From positions 992,001 to 1,056,000 of the forward strand of contig CBDCSI010000002.1 of NCBI GenBank assembly GCA_965221505.1: DNA of 64,000 nt, written 5' to 3'. Within the stretch, counting starts at the first letter, position 1; each line of letters begins with the position of its first letter. Made by a program: the position numbers and the translations under genes. The notes beneath the pieces are model-generated. The model worked only from the letters and a program-made list of their open reading frames with translations. It was not told the DNA's origin and ran no database searches. This document shows positions 24,919-33,960 of the stretch, piece by piece. This DNA is from CAZPXZ01 sp965221505. Lineage in GTDB: Bacteria > Pseudomonadota > Alphaproteobacteria > Rhodobacterales > CAZPXZ01.

Positions 24919-26061
24919 ATGCGCACGGACTTCATGGACGCAACGAGGGAAGCGTCGCACGCGGCCTTGTTCGGCGACTGGTTCGAGGACGACGTCCTCA
25001 TCGGCGGCCCGGACGCGTTCCGGGTTGCGCTGCTTGCGCCGATGTGCGGGTCGGCAGGCATCTGGGGGCCGTCCTGCATCGCCAGCGCCGAGGTCGCCGC
25101 GCACGAACTCAATCGCCGAGACGGCATCGCGGGCCGAAACGTACGGCTACTCCTGATCGACTCCGCCATCGAAGCCTCGACCCCGGTTGAGGACGTGGTC
25201 GGTCTCCTGATCGATTCCGGGTCGGTCGACGCCGTGGTGGGGATGCTCATCAGCGCCGTACGCCAACGGCTGACCCGGGTCGTTCGCGGGCGCGTCCCCT
25301 TCGTCTACACGCCGATGTACGAAGGCGGGGAGAACGGCTTCGGCGTGTTCGCGATCGGCGACACGCCGGGACAACAGCTTCTCCCGGCGATGGAATGGAT
25401 GCGGAGGCGCTACCGGTTGCGCAAATGGGCTCTGATCGGAAACGACTACGTCTGGCCCCGGGTATCCAACAAGTGGGCCAAGACCCGACTGGCCGGCATG
25501 GACGCGTCCCTCGTCTACGAGCGATACCTGCCGTTCTCGGAGCCCGATCTCGCGACGGAAGTCGAGGCCATCGACCGGTCCGGCGCCGAAGCCGTGCTGA
25601 TCTCTCTCATCGGCCAGGACGCGGTGGAGTTCAACCGCATCTTCGGGCATCTGGGACTCGACCGGAGGATCGTCCGCCTGTCCTGCGGAATCGAGGAGAA
25701 CGGCCTCCTGGCGAGCGGCGCCGAGAACCTCAAGAGACTGTTCTGTTCCTCGTCGTATTTCGGGGGGCTCGAGACCGACGCGAACGCCTGCTTCCGGGAG
25801 TCGTACCACGGCTTTCACGGCGACGACGCTCCCGTGCTGGGCGCGCTCGGGCAATCGACCTACGAGGGCATGCACTTCCTCGCCAGCCTGATCGGCGACG
25901 GGCGCCGCGACTGGAGGGAGCGCTGCGTCGAGCCGGACGGACCGGTGGAATACCGGAGTGCGCGCCACCCGCGATACGTCTCCAACTCCGACAGCCGCAT
26001 CGCGACGTTCATGGCCCGCGCCGACGGCCCGGTCTACCGGGTGATCGACCGCATCTACTGA
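24919..26061 (+). CDS. AmiC-like cytosolic amide/urea sensor
   Basis: A 380-residue protein of the same type I periplasmic-binding fold as the transporter's binding protein (FRVALLAPMCGSAGIWGPSC, then VPFVYTPMYEGGENGFGVFAIGDTPGQQ). It has no signal peptide: the N-terminus MRTDFMDATREASHAALFGD is charged. In Pseudomonas the signal-less AmiC binds amides and holds the antiterminator AmiR; UrtA-like sensors serve similar roles. No AmiR homologue is in view. It most likely senses the substrate of the 15.4-23.5 kb operon. ATG 24919 was chosen for the upstream AAGGA. Confidence 0.7.
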   Translation: MRTDFMDATREASHAALFGDWFEDDVLIGGPDAFRVALLAPMCGSAGIWGPSCIASAEVAAHELNRRDGIAGRNVRLLLIDSAIEASTPVEDVVGLLIDSGSVDAVVGMLISAVRQRLTRVVRGRVPFVYTPMYEGGENGFGVFAIGDTPGQQLLPAMEWMRRRYRLRKWALIGNDYVWPRVSNKWAKTRLAGMDASLVYERYLPFSEPDLATEVEAIDRSGAEAVLISLIGQDAVEFNRIFGHLGLDRRIVRLSCGIEENGLLASGAENLKRLFCSSSYFGGLETDANACFRESYHGFHGDDAPVLGALGQSTYEGMHFLASLIGDGRRDWRERCVEPDGPVEYRSARHPRYVSNSDSRIATFMARADGPVYRVIDRIY

Positions 26062-26240
26062 GCCTGCGACCCTCCGAGGACCGACAATTCCTGCGCCAAC
26101 CATTGTCGCTTCCGCGCGACGAGGCGGACGCGGGCACAGACCAGGCTACGCATGGCGCCAGCCGGAAGGCGTTTCGGAGCGTGCGATTGGACTGCCGACC
26201 GCGCCCGAGACGGGCACCGTCGCAGATACCGACCCGACAG

Positions 26241-27044
26241 CTACTGCACACCACGCGCCAGGCGCACTGCCGCCGCACGCGAAACCAGCGGCTCCACGCC
26301 CAGCGAATCGAGAAACGACGCGGCCTCCCGCATTTCCGCGGCACGGCGCTCCCCGTGCGCCTCGACCCGGTCCAGCGCGTTCTCGGTCATCGCCTCCCAC
26401 GGGACTCCCGGCAAGGTCAGGGGAAGCGTTTCCAGAACCGCATCCGTCAATCCCGTCTTCCGACAAGCCAGACGGCACTCGACCAGAACGCTCTCGATTC
26501 CCTTGATCGCCACGCTGCGCAACAGCTTCAGCGCCGCCGCCTCGCCGACACGGTCGAAGGCGTAGCGTACGTTCAGGTCCATCGCCTCGATCGCGGCCCG
26601 AATCCCGTCGTCCGTCCTGCCGGCGACGGCGAGCGTCACCCGGTGGCCCGGGCGCCGCACCGGAGCCAGGACGCCGACGTCGAGATAGTTCGCGCCCGAG
26701 GCCGCGACCGCCTCCGCCGCCCTGCGCTTCGTCTCCGGAGAAGCGGAGTTCATGTCCCACCAGACGTGCCCAGCCGACAAGAACCGCGCCGCATCCCGCG
26801 CCGCCGCCAGAGCCTGATCCGGGGTGACCAGCGACAGCACGTGCTCGACGGACGCGAACGTCGCCGCATCATGGGCCACGGTTCGCACGCCCGTCTCCCC
26901 GGCTGCCGCGACGATCTCGCCGCGCGTGCCGGCGTCGTCCAGTTTCAGGTCGTAGGTCGCGACGTCGAGGTCCAGACCGGCCTTCCGCCAACTGGCCGCA
27001 AGGGTGCGGCCCGCTTCTCCGAACCCGATCGTCAATATCCGCAT
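26241..27044 (-). CDS. NAD(P)-dependent oxidoreductase (6-phosphogluconate dehydrogenase-like, DUF1932)
   Basis: A 267-residue protein with the N-terminal Rossmann motif MRILTIGFGEAGRTLAASW and a C-terminal helical domain of the DUF1932 type (LKLLRSVAIKGIESVLVECRLAC). Relatives include 3-hydroxyacid dehydrogenases acting on small hydroxyacids. It is the last gene of the leftward catabolic array, 144 bp after the tautomerase gene. Its substrate may be an intermediate of the 4-oxalomesaconate branch, but this is guesswork. ATG 27044 starts directly at the Rossmann strand. Confidence 0.75.
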   Translation of the reverse strand: MRILTIGFGEAGRTLAASWRKAGLDLDVATYDLKLDDAGTRGEIVAAAGETGVRTVAHDAATFASVEHVLSLVTPDQALAAARDAARFLSAGHVWWDMNSASPETKRRAAEAVAASGANYLDVGVLAPVRRPGHRVTLAVAGRTDDGIRAAIEAMDLNVRYAFDRVGEAAALKLLRSVAIKGIESVLVECRLACRKTGLTDAVLETLPLTLPGVPWEAMTENALDRVEAHGERRAAEMREAASFLDSLGVEPLVSRAAAVRLARGVQ

Positions 27045-27188
27045 GGCCTGCTCCGAAAGAGACGAACCCTGTCTGACGGAAGGAGCATATCCCATCGAAC
27101 CCGCGGGACGGCGCGCGCCGGACGCTGCGGTCGCGCTGCCCGACAACCCCGGACCGCGACAGGCCGGCGCGCCGGACGGTCCGACGGA

Positions 27189-28244
27189 CTACGCGAACGC
27201 CACCCCGTCGAAGAGCTTGCGCGCGGTTCGAACGGAACCCGCCTCCACGACGTTGCCGTCCCGGTCCCGGCGGAGCGCGACCGTCAGCATTCCGCTCGGG
27301 TGCTCGATTCCGGCCTCGACCTCCTCGCCGCCGGGAACCGGCTCCGAGTCCCGCGCCGGTCCTGCCCCGAGCAGACAGCCGGTCGCGACCGAGACCGCGC
27401 ACAGGACGCCGACGGTGCGATGGCAGGCATGCGGAATGAAGCAGCGCGTCGCCACGGTTCCGCCCCGGCGGGGCGCACTGAGCAGGCACATCTTCGGAAC
27501 CGACTGCTCGCGCACGTCCCCGAGCGCCATGCGCGGGCCGGCCTCGAGCCGGATCCCCTCGATGCGTTCCTTGAGCGCGGCGTTCGCCTCCAGCGCCTCC
27601 GGATCCTCGTCGCCGCCGATCCCGAGATCGGACGCACGGATCAGGACTGCCGGCATGCCGTTGTCGATCAGGGTGCAATCGACGCCGTCGATCCGGTCCG
27701 CGAGGGATCCGCTCGGCAAGAGCGCCCCGCATCGGGAGCCGGCCGTGCCCCGGAAGAGGAGCGGAATGGGCGCCGCCGTTCCCGGCACCCCGTCGATCGA
27801 GGCGCCGCCCTCGTACTCGACGCTCCCGCCGGGCGTCGGCACCGTGGCGCGGACGATCTGGCCGGTGTTCGCGTTTCGGATCATGACCTCCGTCGCGTCC
27901 CCGGTCGGGGCGACCAGGCCGCGCTCGATCGCGAAGGGAGCGACGCCGGCGAGAATGTTCCCGCAGGTCTGCGCGTCGCTGACCGTCGGGCGGTCGACGA
28001 AAACCTGCAAGAACAGATACTCGACGTCGATCCCCGCCTCCGTGCCGCGCGAGACCACCGCCGCCTTCGACGTGAGCGGCGTCGCTCCGCCGAGACCGTC
28101 GATCTGCAGCGGATCGGGCGAGCCCATGATGCGGAGCAGGAGCGCGTCCCGCTCGCCGGCGTCTTCCGGCAGGTCGCTCGCCAGAAAGTACCCGCCTTTC
28201 GAGGTCCCCCCCCGCATCCACATGGCGCGAACGCCGTCAGACAT
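27189..28244 (-). CDS. galD: 4-oxalomesaconate tautomerase (PrpF/GalD family)
   Basis: A 351-residue PrpF-like protein: RAMWMRGGTSKGGYFLASDLP at the start, DGLGGATPLTSKAAVV, and two cysteine-bearing loops (SDAQTCGNILAGVAPFA and PHACHRTVGVLCAVS), as in the epimerase-like fold. PrpF relatives include aconitate isomerase and GalD. The two genes immediately upstream encode the hydratase and aldolase acting on 4-oxalomesaconate, which makes the GalD role (keto/enol tautomerisation) by far the best fit. Start ATG 28244 overlaps the upstream stop by 8 bp. Confidence 0.8.
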   Translation of the reverse strand: MSDGVRAMWMRGGTSKGGYFLASDLPEDAGERDALLLRIMGSPDPLQIDGLGGATPLTSKAAVVSRGTEAGIDVEYLFLQVFVDRPTVSDAQTCGNILAGVAPFAIERGLVAPTGDATEVMIRNANTGQIVRATVPTPGGSVEYEGGASIDGVPGTAAPIPLLFRGTAGSRCGALLPSGSLADRIDGVDCTLIDNGMPAVLIRASDLGIGGDEDPEALEANAALKERIEGIRLEAGPRMALGDVREQSVPKMCLLSAPRRGGTVATRCFIPHACHRTVGVLCAVSVATGCLLGAGPARDSEPVPGGEEVEAGIEHPSGMLTVALRRDRDGNVVEAGSVRTARKLFDGVAFA

Positions 28245-28911
28245 ATTTGAGGCCCTTCTCGGCCAGCCGTTTGCGCATGTCGTAGAGGTCCAGCCCGAGC
28301 TCCCCGGCTTCGAGCCGCCGGCGTTTCTCGTCTTCCTTCGCCGTTCGCGCCTCGGCCGCCTCCAGGGTCGAGGCCACCGACTCGCGGGGTACGACGCACA
28401 CCCCGTCGTCGTCCGCGACGACGGCGTCGCCGGGCCGGACCGCCGCGCCCGCACAAACGATCGGAACGTTCACCGAGCCGAGCGACTCCTTGACCGTCCC
28501 CTGGGCGTGCACGGCCCTCGACCAGACCGGAAACTCCATCCGCGTAAGATCGGCGACGTCCCGCACGCCCGCCTCGATGACGAGTCCCCGGCAACCGCGC
28601 GCCCGGGCCGAAGTGGCGATCAGGTCCCCAAAATACCCGTCCGTGCACGGCGAGGTCGGCGCCACGACCAGGACGTCCCCCGCCCGCAGCTGCTCGATCG
28701 CCACATGCAGCATCCAGTTGTCGCCCGGCGGCACCAGAACGGTGACGGCCGTTCCGGCTGCGGCGGCGCCGGCGTAGATCGGTCGCATATACGGCAGCAT
28801 CAGTCCGGTGCGCCCCTGCGCCTCGTGAACCGTCGCGACGCCGCAGGCCGCCAGCCGGCGGACCGCTTCCCCGTCGGCGCGCGCGATCTCCCGGAAGACG
28901 ACCCCGGCCAT
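28237..28911 (-). CDS. galC: 4-carboxy-4-hydroxy-2-oxoadipate aldolase (LigK/GalC family)
   Basis: A 224-residue member of the RraA-like aldolase family. GDVLVVAPTSPCTDGYFGDLIATSARARGCRGLVIEAGVRD contains the G-x-x-G-D-L-(x)-A-R-G metal/pyruvate-enolate segment of LigK/HMG aldolases, and VKESLGSVNVPIVCAGAAVRPGDAVVADDDGV completes it. The enzyme splits 4-carboxy-4-hydroxy-2-oxoadipate into pyruvate and oxaloacetate, the last step of the branch. Its ATG (28911) shares one base with the hydratase stop, and its end overlaps the tautomerase start, so the three genes are translationally coupled. Confidence 0.82.
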   Translation of the reverse strand: MAGVVFREIARADGEAVRRLAACGVATVHEAQGRTGLMLPYMRPIYAGAAAAGTAVTVLVPPGDNWMLHVAIEQLRAGDVLVVAPTSPCTDGYFGDLIATSARARGCRGLVIEAGVRDVADLTRMEFPVWSRAVHAQGTVKESLGSVNVPIVCAGAAVRPGDAVVADDDGVCVVPRESVASTLEAAEARTAKEDEKRRRLEAGELGLDLYDMRKRLAEKGLKYV

Positions 28912-29642
28912 CAGAGTTCGTCCACCGCACGCGGGAAGACCGACTGGAAGCCTTCCGCATGCGACGCCCGGCGCCCGCCGGCCTGCCCGCCGGAGTTTCG
29001 CCGGAATTGGTTGGCGCGGTTCTCGGCCACGTTCGTGTAGTAGCTCCAGAGATGCTCCTGGCCTTCCATGCACTCGATGGCGGCGCGTTTCTTGTCCCAG
29101 ACCGGCGAGATATCCAGGAGAACGTCCGGCTTCCATTCCATCTGCTCGGTCTGATGGGGCTCGAACAGGTAGAACTGCGGCGCGCAGAGCACCTTCTCTC
29201 CCGGACGGTGACCCCAGGCCTGGGCGATCATGCGCGCCTCGAGCGCCACCCGGGTCGCGGCCATGTGGTCGGTGTTGTACGGATCCCATCGGCTGTGAGA
29301 GAGCATGAAGGACGGTTGCACGGCGCGAATCGTATCCACTAGCCGGTCCATGGCCTCCGGCCCGACCCGGAGAGGGTAGTCTCCCAGATCGAAGCACTGC
29401 AGTTCGTGCACGCCCAGCTCCTCGGCCGCCCGCTCCGCCTCCTCCCGCCGCGCGGCCTTGACCGCATCGAGCGTCATGCCGCCCCGCTTCCAGAGCTTCG
29501 CGCTCTCGCCGCGCTCGCCGAAGCTGAGACAGACGACGGTCACCGCGTAGCCCTTCTCCGCATGCAACGCGATCGCGCCCCCGCATCGCCAGACGAAGTC
29601 GGCGGCATGGGCGCTGATCACTAGCGCAGTCTTGTCAGGCAT
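28911..29642 (-). CDS. galB: 4-oxalomesaconate hydratase (PIG-L type, GalB)
   Basis: A 243-residue protein of the PIG-L/LmbE zinc-hydrolase fold. The motif SAHAADFVWRCGGAIALHAEKG at the N-terminus matches the GalB variant of HPDD, and SRWDPYNTDHMAAT supplies the third metal histidine. GalB of Pseudomonas putida is a known PIG-L-family hydratase that adds water to 4-oxalomesaconate. Gene order hydratase, aldolase, tautomerase supports the same role. The start ATG 29642 follows a GAGGAGACGAT leader 18 bp after the upstream gene. Confidence 0.82.
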   Translation of the reverse strand: MPDKTALVISAHAADFVWRCGGAIALHAEKGYAVTVVCLSFGERGESAKLWKRGGMTLDAVKAARREEAERAAEELGVHELQCFDLGDYPLRVGPEAMDRLVDTIRAVQPSFMLSHSRWDPYNTDHMAATRVALEARMIAQAWGHRPGEKVLCAPQFYLFEPHQTEQMEWKPDVLLDISPVWDKKRAAIECMEGQEHLWSYYTNVAENRANQFRRNSGGQAGGRRASHAEGFQSVFPRAVDEL

Positions 29643-29660
29643 TCGATCGTCTCCTCCCGG

Positions 29661-31238
29661 TCAGCGCCGGCTCCAGCGCCAGTCGCTGAGCACCTCGCGC
29701 GCGGCGTTGTGCCCCGGCACCGCGGACACCGCGCCCCCCGGATGGGTCGACGCTCCGCACTGGTAGAGGCCGCGCACCGGCGAGCGATAGTCCGCGTAGC
29801 CCGGCACGGGCCGCATGAAAAAGAGCTGGTCGAGCGTCAACTCGCCGTGCTGGGTGTTGCCGCCCGGCATCGCGATGTCGTCCTCGATGTCCTTCGGCAG
29901 ATACAGCCGGTAGTCCAGGACCGAATCCGAGAAGCCCGGCGCGAACCGGTCCATGACGCCGTAGACGTTTCGCAGCAGCCGCGGCCGCTCCGCCTCCCAG
30001 GTCGAGTTCCGCAACTCGTACGGCGCGACCCCGCCCTGGAAGGTGATCACGTGCTTGCCCGCCGGGGCCAGGGAATCGTCGTAATAGGTCGGCACGATCG
30101 GCGAGAGAAACGGCTCGGAGGAGTACCAGCCGAACTTGGCCTCGTCGAACGCGCGTTCGAGAAACTCCGGGGTCGGGCAGATATGGGCGTAGGCCGGATA
30201 CTCGACGCCGGTCTTCTCCTGCGAGAAGCCGCGATAGTGCGGCAGCCGGTCGATCGCGCAGAGCAGCTTGAAGCTCTTGCCCCGCGTTCGGTACCCGTCG
30301 ACCCATTCGAGGAAGTCCTCCGGCAGGTGTTCGCGGCGAACCAGCCCGCCGAAGGTCACCTTCGCGTTGGCGTTCGAGATCACGCGCTGGGCGCGAATCT
30401 CCTCGCCGCCGGCGAGACGGACGCCCGCGACCCTGCCGTCGCGGACCAGGATTTCGTCTACCGGGGCCTCGGTTCGAATCTTCATGCCGTGCGCCTCGCC
30501 GGAGCGCGCGATCGCGTCCGAGATGCCGCCCATGCCGCCCCGGGCGAAGCTCATTCCGGTCTGCCCGATCAGATGCGCGACCAGGTAGAACGCGGTTCCC
30601 GGCGAGTAGGGCCCGACGTTGCCCCCGATGGTGGCCCAGTACATGAACTTCGCCTGCACGATCTCGGTCTCGAACCAGCGCGAGACGTAGTCGTAGGCCG
30701 AGAGCGAGAGCGTCTGGATCAGGCTGTGAACCTCGTGCCTCGCGTTGCGGAGCTTCCAGGCGAGACGCGCAGTCCGCCAGAGGCCGGTGGGATCCCGCCG
30801 GAACGGATCGACGGGGGTCTCCAGTTGAAGCTGCCGCAAGAGCCGGACCGTCGACTGCATCCGCTCCAGGAACCTCGGGTAGTTTTCCGCGTCCCGGCGC
30901 GAGAATCGCGCGATCTGCTCGCGGGTCTTCTTCGGGTCCTTGGAGAAGACGATGCAATCGTCGTCGGTCGGGTTGATCACGTTCGGCACCAGGACGTTCT
31001 CGAGCCCGTGCCGGCGCAACTCCAGTTCCTCGACGACCTTGGGATGCAGGTGCCCCATGATGAAGGCGTAGGTCGAGGCGCGGAAGCCGGGGCTGAACTC
31101 CTCGGTCACGGAAGCGCCGCCGACAAGCGGCTTTCGCTCGAGCACCAGGACCGACTTGCCCGCGCGCGCCAGATAGGCGCCGCAGGTCAGCCCGTTATGG
31201 CCGCCTCCGACGACGACGGCGTCCCAATCTCGCGCCAA
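29661..31238 (-). CDS. FAD-dependent oxidoreductase, phytoene desaturase-like (PYROXD2 type)
   Basis: A 525-residue flavoprotein. It begins WDAVVVGGGHNGLTCGAYLARAGKSVLVLE (GxGxxG plus the acidic end of strand 2) and ends with GLYQCGASTHPGGAVSAVPGHNAA, the CrtI/PYROXD2 FAD-closing motif. No carotenoid genes surround it; instead it lies among aromatic and acyl-CoA catabolic genes, 18 bp from both neighbours. Presumably it dehydrogenates or isomerises a catabolic intermediate. Substrate unknown. Confidence 0.8.
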   Translation of the reverse strand: MARDWDAVVVGGGHNGLTCGAYLARAGKSVLVLERKPLVGGASVTEEFSPGFRASTYAFIMGHLHPKVVEELELRRHGLENVLVPNVINPTDDDCIVFSKDPKKTREQIARFSRRDAENYPRFLERMQSTVRLLRQLQLETPVDPFRRDPTGLWRTARLAWKLRNARHEVHSLIQTLSLSAYDYVSRWFETEIVQAKFMYWATIGGNVGPYSPGTAFYLVAHLIGQTGMSFARGGMGGISDAIARSGEAHGMKIRTEAPVDEILVRDGRVAGVRLAGGEEIRAQRVISNANAKVTFGGLVRREHLPEDFLEWVDGYRTRGKSFKLLCAIDRLPHYRGFSQEKTGVEYPAYAHICPTPEFLERAFDEAKFGWYSSEPFLSPIVPTYYDDSLAPAGKHVITFQGGVAPYELRNSTWEAERPRLLRNVYGVMDRFAPGFSDSVLDYRLYLPKDIEDDIAMPGGNTQHGELTLDQLFFMRPVPGYADYRSPVRGLYQCGASTHPGGAVSAVPGHNAAREVLSDWRWSRR

Positions 31239-31256
31239 TTCCTCTCCTCCCGACCG

Positions 31257-32054
31257 TCAGCGGCCGCGGAATTCCGGCTTCCGCTTCTCCAGATACGCGG
31301 CGAGCCCTTCCTTCCGGTCCTCCGAGAACATCAGGAGCGCCGAGAGGTCGCCGCCGGAGGAGAGCGCTTCCTCGTAGGTCTGGCCGTGCGCCCGGGAGAT
31401 CGCCTGCTTCACCGCCATGACCGCGAGCGGACCCCGCTCCCCGATCTCGTCCGCGATCTCGACCGCCTTCGACACCGCCTCCCCGGGCGGGGTCACATGG
31501 TTCAGGAGTCCGATCTCCAGCGCCTCCCGCGCGTCGATGCGCCGCCCGGTATAGGCGAGTTCCCGCGCCCGCCGCTCTCCCGCCGCGCGCGCCAGAAGCC
31601 AGGCCCCGCCGAGTATGGGAAAGAGCGAGAACCGGGTCTCGGTCAGTCCGAGCCTCGCGGTCTCGGATCCCACCGCAAAGTCGCAGCGAAGCGCGATCTC
31701 GAGGCCGCCGCCGAACGCGGCCCCCTCGACCGCGGCGATCACGGGCTTCGAGTAGTGCCCCAGGAACCGCATGAAGTTGTGCCATACCGACTGCGCCTGG
31801 CGGTAGCGGTACTTGTCGAACGGGGCCATGTCCGAGGCGGCCGTCCCCTTCAGGTCGCCCCCGGCCGAGAAAGCCTTCCCGTCTCCCGTCAACACGATCG
31901 CGGCGATCGACCGGTCCGTCTCCCAGGCTTCCATCGCCCCGCGCGCCTCGGCGAGCATGACGTCCGTCAGCGCGTTCCGGGCCTCCGGCCTCGCAAACCG
32001 CAGGACTCCCGCCTTCCCCTCGACCGAAACGGCGATTTGGGTGTAGTCGGGCAC
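31257..32054 (-). CDS. enoyl-CoA hydratase/isomerase (crotonase family)
   Basis: A 265-residue crotonase. The two oxyanion-hole segments are visible: KAFSAGGDLKG (about 60-70) and AAVEGAAFGGGLEIALRCD (about 105-125). Typical length is 255-270. It acts on an acyl-CoA thioester made possibly by the synthetase at the head of this array. Spacing is 10 bp to the upstream hydrolase gene and 18 bp to the downstream flavoprotein. Confidence 0.85.
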   Translation of the reverse strand: MPDYTQIAVSVEGKAGVLRFARPEARNALTDVMLAEARGAMEAWETDRSIAAIVLTGDGKAFSAGGDLKGTAASDMAPFDKYRYRQAQSVWHNFMRFLGHYSKPVIAAVEGAAFGGGLEIALRCDFAVGSETARLGLTETRFSLFPILGGAWLLARAAGERRARELAYTGRRIDAREALEIGLLNHVTPPGEAVSKAVEIADEIGERGPLAVMAVKQAISRAHGQTYEEALSSGGDLSALLMFSEDRKEGLAAYLEKRKPEFRGR

Positions 32055-32064
32055 GCCCGTCCCG

Positions 32065-32736
32065 TCACTCGATCATCGCGATGGCGTCGTCGGTCGAGCG
32101 CACGTCGCCGAAACTCTGGTAGAAAGAGGTCAGTCCGGCCAGATGGTCGTCGTCGTACCGCGCCGCGTTGGCGTCCTCGACCATCACGACCCGGTAGTCC
32201 AGCATCATCGCGTCCCGCGCGGCCGACTCGCAGCACATGTTGGTCGCGGTGCCGGCCACGAACAGGTTTTCGACGCCGAGCGCCTGCAGACGCTCGTGCA
32301 GGTCCGACGATCCGGCGACGAACGGGCTGAACCGCTTCTTGTGCACGACCGGATCGTCTTCCTTCACGTCCAGCTCGGCGTAGAGCTCGTGCCCCCAGTT
32401 TCCGGGCGAGAGCTGCGTGAGATGGTTGTTCGCCTTCGCCTCGGTGAAGAAATACCGGTGATACAACGACCACTGGCTCGGGCCGCCCTCCTTGTCGGCC
32501 AGGGTCATGATCACCCAGATCACCGGAATTCCCCTGGCGCGGCATGCCGCGGCCAGCCGGTTGACGTTCGGCACGATGGACTTGGCGGTGTCGACTTCCG
32601 CGACGTAGAAATTCTGCATGTCGACGACCAGAAACGCCGTCTTGGCGGCCGAGAACCGGTCGAAGACCTCCAGCTTGCCCCGCTTGGCCATGATGCGTTC
32701 GATCACGTAGTCGGGGACCTTGACGTCATGCGGCAT
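32065..32736 (-). CDS. cysteine hydrolase, isochorismatase family
   Basis: A 223-residue hydrolase. The catalytic triad is readable: Asp in FLVVDMQNFYV (about 39), Lys in VVHKKRFSPF (133 or 134), and the nucleophile in TNMCCESAARDA (168 or 169). Such enzymes cleave amide or carbamoyl bonds (maleamate amidase, RutB/BiuH-type) or vinyl ethers. An amidase-like role would release ammonia from a nitrogen-bearing ring-cleavage product; this is inference. ATG 32736, typical length. Confidence 0.8.
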   Translation of the reverse strand: MPHDVKVPDYVIERIMAKRGKLEVFDRFSAAKTAFLVVDMQNFYVAEVDTAKSIVPNVNRLAAACRARGIPVIWVIMTLADKEGGPSQWSLYHRYFFTEAKANNHLTQLSPGNWGHELYAELDVKEDDPVVHKKRFSPFVAGSSDLHERLQALGVENLFVAGTATNMCCESAARDAMMLDYRVVMVEDANAARYDDDHLAGLTSFYQSFGDVRSTDDAIAMIE

Positions 32737-32801
32737 GGGGCCCTCCTCTCCTCCTGTCGTTGCCGGTCGTCTCTACCCTATACCAACGCCGAACCCGCCG
32801 T

Positions 32802-33020
32802 TCACCGCGATTCGGAGCCGGTCCCGCCGCGGCCGCCGTGCAGGAAGACCGGTTTTCCGCCGACCGCGTAGTCGCCGTCTCGGACCTCGTGGAGGATCAC
32901 CCGCACCTGGTTCGGACGCGCGTCGAGCGTCTCGACGACGGCGTCCGTCAACCGGCGCATGAGCTTCTCCTTCGCCTCCCGGCTCCGTCCCTCGATGATG
33001 GTCACGTTCACTACCGCCAT
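32802..33020 (-). CDS. 4-oxalocrotonate tautomerase-like protein lacking Pro1
   Basis: A 72-residue protein with the 4-OT fold: MAVVNVTIIEGRSREAKEKL, a central helix ending LDARPNQVRVILHEV, then YAVGGKPV. In active tautomerases the residue after Met is proline, which becomes the N-terminal catalytic base; here it is alanine (codon GCG). The Arg positions in the loop (ARPNQVRVI) remain. The frame and start are clear, so this is a true substitution or a mis-evolved paralogue. It stands 65 bp before the cysteine hydrolase in the catabolic array. Confidence 0.8.
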   Translation of the reverse strand: MAVVNVTIIEGRSREAKEKLMRRLTDAVVETLDARPNQVRVILHEVRDGDYAVGGKPVFLHGGRGGTGSESR

Positions 33021-33207
33021 CGGCCTCGCCTCCCCTGGATTGCCGCGTTCGATTTCATGCCGCGGAACCGGGCGCAGCCGCCGACTCCGCGTCCCGCACG
33101 ACCCGGTTCGGGTCCGCGCAACCGCAACCGAATCCGGGGCGAACCCGCTTCGGCCGACGCCTCCGCCGACCGCCGCTCGGCCGCGCGGACCGGAAACGAC
33201 CCGCCCG

Positions 33208-33954
33208 TCACCGGACGATTCCCCCGCCGTCCACGATCAGGGACTGGCCGGTGACGAATCCGCTCTCGTCGCTCAGGAAGAACGCCGCCGCGCCGACCAG
33301 GTCTTCCGGATGCTGGTCCCGCGCCAGGGACCGGGCTTCGACGACGCGCGGCGCGCGCTCCTCGACTCCCTCGCGCGCCAGCACGCCCTCGCTCATGGTC
33401 AGGCCCGGAGCGAGCGTATTGACCCGGACCTTCATCGGACCGAGTTCGCGAATGAGCGAGCGGGTCATGGCCAGGAGCGCTCCCTTCGAGGCGTCGTAGT
33501 GAAGCATCCCCGGAAAGCCGTGAAACACCCGGTTCGAAGAGACCATCACGACGCTGCCGCCGTTCTTCGCCATCGCGGGAACCGCGGCGCGCACGCAGAG
33601 CCAGGGCCCCTTCACGTTGACCGCCATCACCCGGTCCCAGAGATCGGGATCGATCCGGTCGTAGGGCTGGAAGGGCAGTTCCGCGAACAGGGCGGCGTTG
33701 CAGACCAGACCGTCCAGTCCGCCGAGGGCCGCTTCGGTTTCCCGGACCATGCGCTCGCAATCCGCAAGAAGGGTTACGTCCGCCCGGACCGGAACCGCGA
33801 TTCCGCCTGCTTCCCGGACGCGAGCCGCCGCTTCCGAGGCGTCCGACTTGTCCGCCAGGGCCACCCGGGCGCCTCGATCCGCGAAGCCGAGCGCCAGCGC
33901 GGCTCCGATCCCCTGGGCTGCCCCGGTCACCAGAATGCGCTTGCCGTCCAGCAT
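33208..33954 (-). CDS. short-chain dehydrogenase/reductase
   Basis: A 248-residue SDR with TGAAQGIG at about 10-17, the NAA motif (VCNAALFAE), the catalytic serine region VVMVSSNRVF and YDASKG containing the Tyr-x3-Lys pair. It interconverts an alcohol and a ketone with NAD(P). It follows the aldehyde dehydrogenase gene by 6 bp, so an alcohol-to-acid route via aldehyde is possible but unproven. Between it and the tautomerase gene is a 187-bp gap without a gene. Confidence 0.85.
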   Translation of the reverse strand: MLDGKRILVTGAAQGIGAALALGFADRGARVALADKSDASEAAARVREAGGIAVPVRADVTLLADCERMVRETEAALGGLDGLVCNAALFAELPFQPYDRIDPDLWDRVMAVNVKGPWLCVRAAVPAMAKNGGSVVMVSSNRVFHGFPGMLHYDASKGALLAMTRSLIRELGPMKVRVNTLAPGLTMSEGVLAREGVEERAPRVVEARSLARDQHPEDLVGAAAFFLSDESGFVTGQSLIVDGGGIVR

Positions 33955-33960
33955 GCTCCC

